Assembly: GCA_036897625.1 (NCBI GenBank) | Contig: JAYMTA010000736.1 | Span: forward strand, 1-24,798 | Source: Pelargonium cotyledonis | Lineage: Eukaryota > Streptophyta > Magnoliopsida > Geraniales > Geraniaceae | Length of the DNA: 24,798 nt | Direction: 5' to 3' | In this document: in pieces, positions 20,101 to 24,798 of the stretch | Numbering within the stretch: position 1 is the first letter of the stretch | Layout: each line of letters begins with the position of its first letter | Notes under the pieces: model-generated | Database searches by the model: none | What the model was told of the DNA's origin: nothing | What the model saw: the letters and a program-made list of their open reading frames with translations, nothing else | Program-made: the position numbers and the translations under genes

Positions 20101-20521
20101 GCGACAATGCCCCCTCATAGGCGACACATCAGTCATGGCCTTAGCCTCGATGCAGGTTGACGAGGAAAGATGGCATGGTAGTCCCTTGCGGATGTTGGAT
20201 CTTTTCAACTGTGGTGGCATCACACAACTTTCATTTAAGTGGTTAAAGAAACCTTACTTTCCAAGGTTGAAATGGCTGGGAGTGACGGGAAGCGTGAATA
20301 GGGATGTGGTTGATGCTTTAGCCAGGAGTAGACCTCACTTGCATGTAGCTTGCCATGGTGAGGAGCTGGGGGCTGACCAATGGGACACCACTGAAGATGG
20401 CATGCACATGCATGACTACGATGAGGGGGATGAACTTGAAGACTGGCTTATGGAAGGAGATGATGAAGAGAGTGATGAAGATATGGCGGATGCTGAAGAC
20501 AATGCAGAATTGATGGAGTAA
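17156..20521 (+). CDS. FBL10: F-box/LRR-repeat protein 10-like (FBL10), four exons
   Basis: Likely substrate receptor of an SCF ubiquitin ligase, orthologous to the Arabidopsis F-box/LRR protein 10 group (At2g17020). Exons are 17156-17329, 17416-17621, 17777-17870 and 19073-20521. Phases agree (0, 2, 0), giving 640 residues, close to the family length I recall (about 650). Residues 10-45 form the F-box (LDLLPSAILATIFTKLDVPT). Leucine-rich repeats fill most of the rest (YMRCLKLDCGRLDDSAIDLL, LTHLDLRDAP, LKVLDLRDCRNLGDEAL, LVSLSIRGCKRLTDKCI, LRMLDLFNCGGITQLSF). Residues 597-640 are a strongly acidic tail (DEGDELEDWLMEGDDEESDEDM). I chose ATG 17156 because the F-box follows at once; an in-frame ATG at 17042 would add 38 residues but lies in what looks like a CT-rich leader. 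No defect is visible. Confidence 0.92.
17871..19072 (+). other. Intron 3 of the FBL10-like gene
   Basis: A GT-AG intron of 1202 bases between GCSRLE and ALILMFD. It contains a run of 20 T at 18011-18030. The other introns of the gene are short (86 and 155 bases). Open frames inside it are not supported. Confidence 0.8.
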
Positions 20522-20572
20522 TTTGTGAGGTAAGGTTTGTCTTGCACTTGTACTTGCATGTACAAACTATTG

Positions 20573-20757
20573 TTGCTTGTTGTGGATATGTCCATGTTGC
20601 AACTCTTCTGTGAATGGTCTTGCAACTGTTTTATGTTTACACATTTGTGATGTTGCTTATTCTGGATATCTATGTTGTAACTCTTCTGTGAATGATCTTG
20701 TTACTGTTTTATGTTTACGCATTTGTAATGCTGCTTATTATGGATATGTCCATGTAG
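20573..20757 (+). repeat. Imperfect tandem repeat in the FBL10-like 3' region
   Basis: An 80-base unit at 20573-20652 is followed by a 78-base copy (20653-20730) and a partial third copy (20731-20757). Shared landmarks are TGCTTRTT.TGGATAT, AACTCTTCTGTGAATG.TCTTG and ACTGTTTTATGTTTAC. It starts 52 bases after the stop codon, so it probably lies in the 3' untranslated region. A 75-codon open frame across it (20577-20804) is a by-product of the repeat. Confidence 0.8.
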
Positions 20758-21214
20758 TTTATCGGAGCTGTTACAGTGTTGCTCTTCTCGTAATGATCGC
20801 GTAACTTTTCTATCCAGTAATCATGATTGTTGTTTCTGGGACCCAACTCATTTGGGCCGGTTCACAATAGTTTGATGACTATTTTGTCGTAAAATTAGTT
20901 CAAGTACCAAATCATTCTGCTGATATTTTGGGTACCATTTTGACACTATTACCCTGTTTACTGTGACAATGAGAGGTGACAGCAAAAACTATTCCAGAGT
21001 AGTTGGAATTCAATTTGAGGTAAATTTGGTTGGGCTATTAGTTGGTGCTGGTGGGTCAGAGAATGTGATATTGTCTGGTTCTGTATGTACTAATGATCAT
21101 TTCTGGTGGGACATGATTTAGACATTGGTTGTTTATATTTGGTTTGGATAAGGTTTTGAGATTGAACCTTAAAAGCAATCCTTATCCATCCCAAAATGAT
21201 CTTATCTTATTAAG
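20758..21214. other. Spacer between FBL10-like gene and the MULE-like element
   Basis: About 450 bases of presumed 3' flank with no gene, repeat or motif that I can name. A polyadenylation site for the FBL10-like gene should be in or before this part. Confidence 0.4.
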
Positions 21215-22330
21215 AAAAAGGTTATTTTAGTCTTGATTTATTCAAAAAATTTTAATTTAGTTTTCAAACTATTAAGTGATAAATAGCGGTATAAAATTCA
21301 GCTAAATGTTCGGATTTAGTCCAAAATATTCATGAAAAGGTTGACGAAATGACATTTTGTTAAACAGAGAGACGGAAATTTGATGTGCTGGATTTTTTTT
21401 TTTTTTTTTTTGCTGATTTGTCATGTGATGAGGCAAATGAGTTTAATAAAAAAAAAAGAAAAAGAAACGTGGATTCATAAAACAATATATCGTGGCAAGT
21501 CCTTTCTTCTCCATCGAACCCAGCTCGCCGGCGCAGCTCCTCCGACACCATCGCTCGGTCTGGCGTGCTCCGATGACCCCAACGCTCAGTCCGACGAGCT
21601 CCGACAACACCATCCATCATTCCGGCGTGCTCCTCCTCCTCTGATGTGCTCCGACGTGCTCCTAGCGCCAGATCTGGGCGTTTGTCTTCGAGCTCTAACA
21701 CTGGCCGTGAACAGAGCGCCGACGACGGGAACGGGCGAGCTCCGTTCATGGCCGCGACGGTGGGTTTGGGAGAAGCTCCGACGGTGAACCTTATCCAGAT
21801 CTGGCCAGATCTGTTGCAACGACGGCGAGTTCTGGGAGAAGCAGCTCCGACGAGATTTGGGCGAGCTCCAACGATGGCCGCGCCTTCGTCTTCAAGCTCC
21901 AACAGTGGACGTGCCGCCGGCGAGAAGAGCAGCAGTGAGAAGAGGGCTAAAGTGAAAAAATTAAAAAGTTTGAGGGTAAAAATATAAAGTTATCTTATTA
22001 TATAATAAAATAATGATATATCATCCAATCAACCAATATCACTTGTTACTTAAAACTTTTTTATATATTTATTTTTATAAATGCCACGTAAGCTTACACA
22101 TCATCGTCACGTAAGAAAAAAAATAAATAAATAAAATAAAATTCACGTCGTCACATTTAACGGATTCTGTCAAACTATTTAACAGAATATCCTTCCGTCA
22201 ACCACTTTCACGACTACTTTAAACTAAACTCGAACACTTGGTTGAACTTTGAACTAGTGCTTATCACTCGATAGTTTGAGGACTAAATTGAAACTTTTTG
22301 AATAGGAAGGGATTCAAATGAACCTTTTTT
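21215..22330. mobile_element. MULE-like non-autonomous DNA element with long inverted repeats
   Basis: The left arm (about 21215-21390) and the right arm (about 22142-22330) are inverted copies of each other for about 180 bases at roughly 70-75 percent by eye. Paired landmarks are AAAAAGGTT at both tips; TATTCAAAAA, TTTCAATTTAG and TCAAACTAT...AGTGATAA in the outer part; and TGTTCG..TTTAGT, GGTTGACG and TTCTGTTAAA.AG in the inner part. Long inverted repeats around unrelated sequence are typical of Mutator-like elements. No transposase frame is present. I could not find a clear target-site duplication, so the exact ends are uncertain. Confidence 0.6.
21500..21950. repeat. GC-rich core of the MULE-like element, GCTCCGAC repeats
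   Basis: The core is much richer in G and C than its surroundings and repeats short units built on GCTCCGAC (near 21567, 21646, 21775, 21843). Longer near-repeats are GTCTTCGAGCTCTAACACTGG (21683) against GTCTTCAAGCTCCAACAGTGG (21889), and GAGCTCCGTTCATGGCCGCG against GAGCTCCAACGATGGCCGCG. Frames are open on both strands (180 codons minus, 113 and 135 plus), which follows from the composition. No domain is recognised. It may be a captured and amplified gene fragment. Confidence 0.5.
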
Positions 22331-22425
22331 CCTGCACATATTTGTCATCCTAACAAATGGTCAAGAACCGGATTGGACCGATCAATGCTATATCTGTTTG
22401 ATTAAGGGGCAGCAACATCCACTGT

Positions 22426-23045
22426 TTTAAAGATATTATCACCCCCTGCTTTCCAAAAAAGAATAAGGAGGAGGTTGAATCTTGGGATCCTCTCATTCAG
22501 TTCCTTTCTTTTGCATTTGAGATATGGAATTCAAGGAACAAAATCATTCTGGAACAGAGCTCTCGCAACTGGTTTGCAATCACAGAAACTGCCAAGATAA
22601 CATCTATATATAAATATCAGGAAAGCAGTAACTCAAATACTTGAGAAGCAGGTTTCTTTACAACTCATGCAGAAACACCCACGAATGGATGACATTCAAG
22701 AAGTTTTTGAGAAGGGCTACGACTATGTCTTTTGCTGTACGTGATGGAGCATTCGACAAAGGAAACAGTGGTTTCGGTTGGGAGATGTATAACAAGCAGG
22801 GTCTGGCCATTGCTAAATTATGCGCTCCGACTAAAGTTTCAAACCCGTATCTTGCTGAACTTTCTGGCATCTTGTCCATTCTTAAATTCCTGATTTACAG
22901 TAATTTATCAAATTGTGGAATATTATGTGACTCTATAAATGTATGCAACGATATTTCTCAGAAGCGTTTTGAAGACAAGAATGTGTGGACAACAGGAGAA
23001 AAAATAAGGAGTCTTTTGTCATCTTTAGATATGATCTTTTGTTAG
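22426..23045 (+). pseudogene. LINE RNase H relic, frameshifted
   Basis: A non-LTR retrotransposon fragment. In frame from about 22432 it reads DIITPCFPKKN and then WDPLIQF ... FEIWNSRNKIILEQ, as in the region between reverse transcriptase and RNase H of plant LINEs. The match moves to a second frame (AVTQILEKQVSLQLMQKHPR from 22625) and then a third (22641-23045), where RNase H landmarks appear: FAVRDGAFDKGNSGFGW, AELSGIL and GILCDSINV, which place the expected acidic residues D, E and D. It ends at a stop at 23043. At least two frameshifts and no reverse transcriptase make it inactive. Confidence 0.7.
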
Positions 23046-24798
23046 TTTAGCTATTCTAAGTCGCAAGGGTGTTTCTAAATTCTGGACTCTAATTTATCTT
23101 AATATATAGTGAATCCTTATGGTGGTTTTAAATAAAAAACTTGTTCATGAAATTGATTTGAGTGAATATAATCTTATTTTATTTTATCTGACACGTTATT
23201 TGGGTGTGTGTACATACACATACATACATGAACCAAATCTTGATTGATTGAGTGCATTTTGGATCAATTTTATTGTTAATACAAAGTAGCTTAAGAGATT
23301 TAATCAAGAACAAGTCAATTAGTTCATACCTAAATATATGTCATATCTATATCAATTAGAATAGAAAATGTGTCACAATGATAATGTTTTTTAATCTTAC
23401 ACTATGCCAGTGTGATTATGTGATGGTATTTGAAATGAAATAAATTATTAAATACATAATTTCATATATATCTCGAAGAGAACAACATATAATTATAAGT
23501 GTGACATGATGATAATATATAATACGTGTGTATTTTTTTCCATTAAAATGAATATGAAACCAGTTGCTGAGCTATACAACTAAACTAGCTTTTCTTTTCT
23601 CATGTTTTTTAGGGTGACAATTGCATATAAACTATTCACATGAAAGTTGAAACAGATATAAAATGATAATTTTTTATAAGAATTATCGGGTTCTAATATT
23701 TTATTTTTAATTCTAAAGAATTTAAAATGAATATGTAATGATCAACATATTTAATGCACAAACATTACAAAACCCTTTCTATCGAGATTTAACACAACCG
23801 CAATTTAATGTATGTCAACACTTGGTAGTTCGAGATTTAACATAACCGCATTTCAATTGATCTCAACTCTTCGTGGTTAAATTCCTTAATTCTTTATAAT
23901 ATTTTTTTTTTTTGAGGAAACCTTAATTCTTTATAAATTAATTAGCTTAATTAAAATCAATTTTATATATAAAAAATAAATTGAAGGTCAAATGCCAAAA
24001 AAGAATCGGCCAATTGGTGAAACTCACATGATGTGGTTACCTCTCCTGGAACAACACATGATCTCCATATATTTATTGGTCTATCGCCAAATAAATAGGG
24101 GAGCTGATCCATACATGCAGCTTTTTGCCATGTATATTTCATGTATGTCACATGGCAACTAGCTATTGGCTAAAAGGTCATTAGATTAACAAAGAAGATT
24201 AGCAACCGAGTCAAAACAATGGATATTAGGTATCCATAGGCAATTGTAAGTAGATTTGGTGAAATGACAAGCATTGTGTTGATAACATATCTAATATTAA
24301 ATAATGCCATAAGGTGACTAGTTTGAGGCAGCTATTGGTGAAAATATACAAGTTTGTTGGTTATATATCCAGTGTCAGATCAATGAACATTACAACACTG
24401 TTCCGCATTCCTGTATTTCAATTTCAGATGTTGAAGCTTACAATGAGACGCCTCAATATGGAGAGTTTTTTGCTTCTTAGGGCGACGACATATCTGTGGG
24501 GTTGCCCTAACACCATGTATGCGAATTTTTTTCTGTGTGGAAAGGGTATGTGGTTGAACTCGTTTGCGTAGACGATGACATTCGGTGAGGTGAGGAGTTT
24601 ATTTTCAAATAGAACGCTATGAAAGACATCATCGACGAATGACAAACCATGAGCCGAAGATTCCGATGTTGGAGAGGTATGTGCAAGTGGTTTTACTAGG
24701 CCAAATAAAGATTTAGCATTTACACCAACCCTATATCATTTAGGTTAACAGTTACAATCACTATTTGGGAGATTTGTAAAGTTTGTGCTAATAATTGA
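23046..24798. other. AT-rich region without a supported gene
   Basis: About 1.75 kb to the right edge. It holds a 48-base tandem repeat (23783-23878, listed separately) and the twice-occurring CCTTAATTCTTTATAA near 23884 and 23921. Near the edge, open frames on both strands (24314-24571 plus and 24424-24645 minus) overlap one another and match no family I know. A partial gene running off the right edge cannot be excluded. Confidence 0.4.
23783..23878. repeat. Two-copy 48-base tandem repeat
   Basis: CGAGATTTAACACAACCGCA at 23783 recurs as CGAGATTTAACATAACCGCA at 23831. The copies abut exactly (48 bases each) and end in TTGGTAGTT and TTCGTGGTT. They differ at about a dozen positions, so the duplication is fairly old. 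Confidence 0.75.

Noticed and set aside
21360..21902. A 180-codon minus-strand open frame and overlapping plus-strand frames in the GC-rich core
   Set aside because: Frames are open on both strands because of GC-rich repeats. The C-terminal part runs into poly-K/poly-F encoded by A/T runs of the inverted arm, and there is no domain. Best explained as transposon cargo.
24314..24645. Overlapping open frames on both strands near the right edge
   Set aside because: Each is under 90 codons, they overlap in opposite directions, and neither shows a domain or splice context that I can defend. Left as unassigned.
1..24798. CRISPR arrays, rRNA genes, tRNA genes and bacterial operon features
   Set aside because: No regularly spaced repeats of CRISPR type, no rRNA motif and no complete tRNA cloverleaf were seen. 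The window is plant-like.

Overview
The window looks like plant nuclear DNA. Genes are split by GT-AG introns of 86 to about 1700 bases, spacers are AT-rich, and there is a mixed load of plant transposable elements (Stowaway-type MITEs, a SINE, a LINE relic, a MULE-like element and a probable LTR relic). The protein families (SKIP23-type F-box, At4g08455-type BTB, FBL10-type F-box/LRR and COMT-type O-methyltransferases) point to a eudicot. The methyltransferases resemble mint-family flavonoid 8-O-methyltransferases, so Lamiales is my guess, but this is inference from remembered family resemblance.

Layout. (1) 1-205: the end of a degenerate repetitive element. (2) 770-2887, minus strand: an F-box/DUF295 gene of 403 codons, whose last ten codons lie in a second exon 906 bases from the first. 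(3) 2888-3282: a 395-base divergent promoter with two perfect G-boxes. (4) 3283-5772, plus strand: a two-exon BTB/POZ gene of 265 codons. (5) 5773-9246: spacer with an 85-base tandem duplication, a G-rich/C-poor tract and two Stowaway-type MITEs. (6) 9247-10986: O-methyltransferase copy 1, a pseudogene that has lost the SAM-binding glycine motif and carries frameshifts; a third MITE sits in its last intron. (7) 10987-13911: spacer with a probable LTR relic, a 10-base-period GGTCAA array and a SINE flanked by perfect 18-base direct repeats. (8) 13912-15614: O-methyltransferase copy 2, more decayed. (9) 17156-20521: a four-exon FBL10-like F-box/LRR gene of 640 codons, with an imperfect tandem repeat just after its stop. 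(10) 21215-22330: a MULE-like element with about 180-base terminal inverted repeats around a GC-rich core. (11) 22426-23045: a frameshifted LINE RNase H relic. (12) 23046-24798: AT-rich DNA with no gene that I can support.

Three intact genes probably encode substrate receptors or adaptors of ubiquitin ligases: two F-box proteins (SCF type) and one BTB protein (CUL3 type). Two of them share a divergent promoter. The methyltransferase pair is a dead tandem duplication in a transposon-rich stretch between them. I found no evidence of a new multi-gene system. The points most worth checking are the distant C-terminal mini-exon, the parallel decay of the methyltransferase pair, the MULE-like element with its GC-rich core, and the MITE subfamily with a duplicated end.
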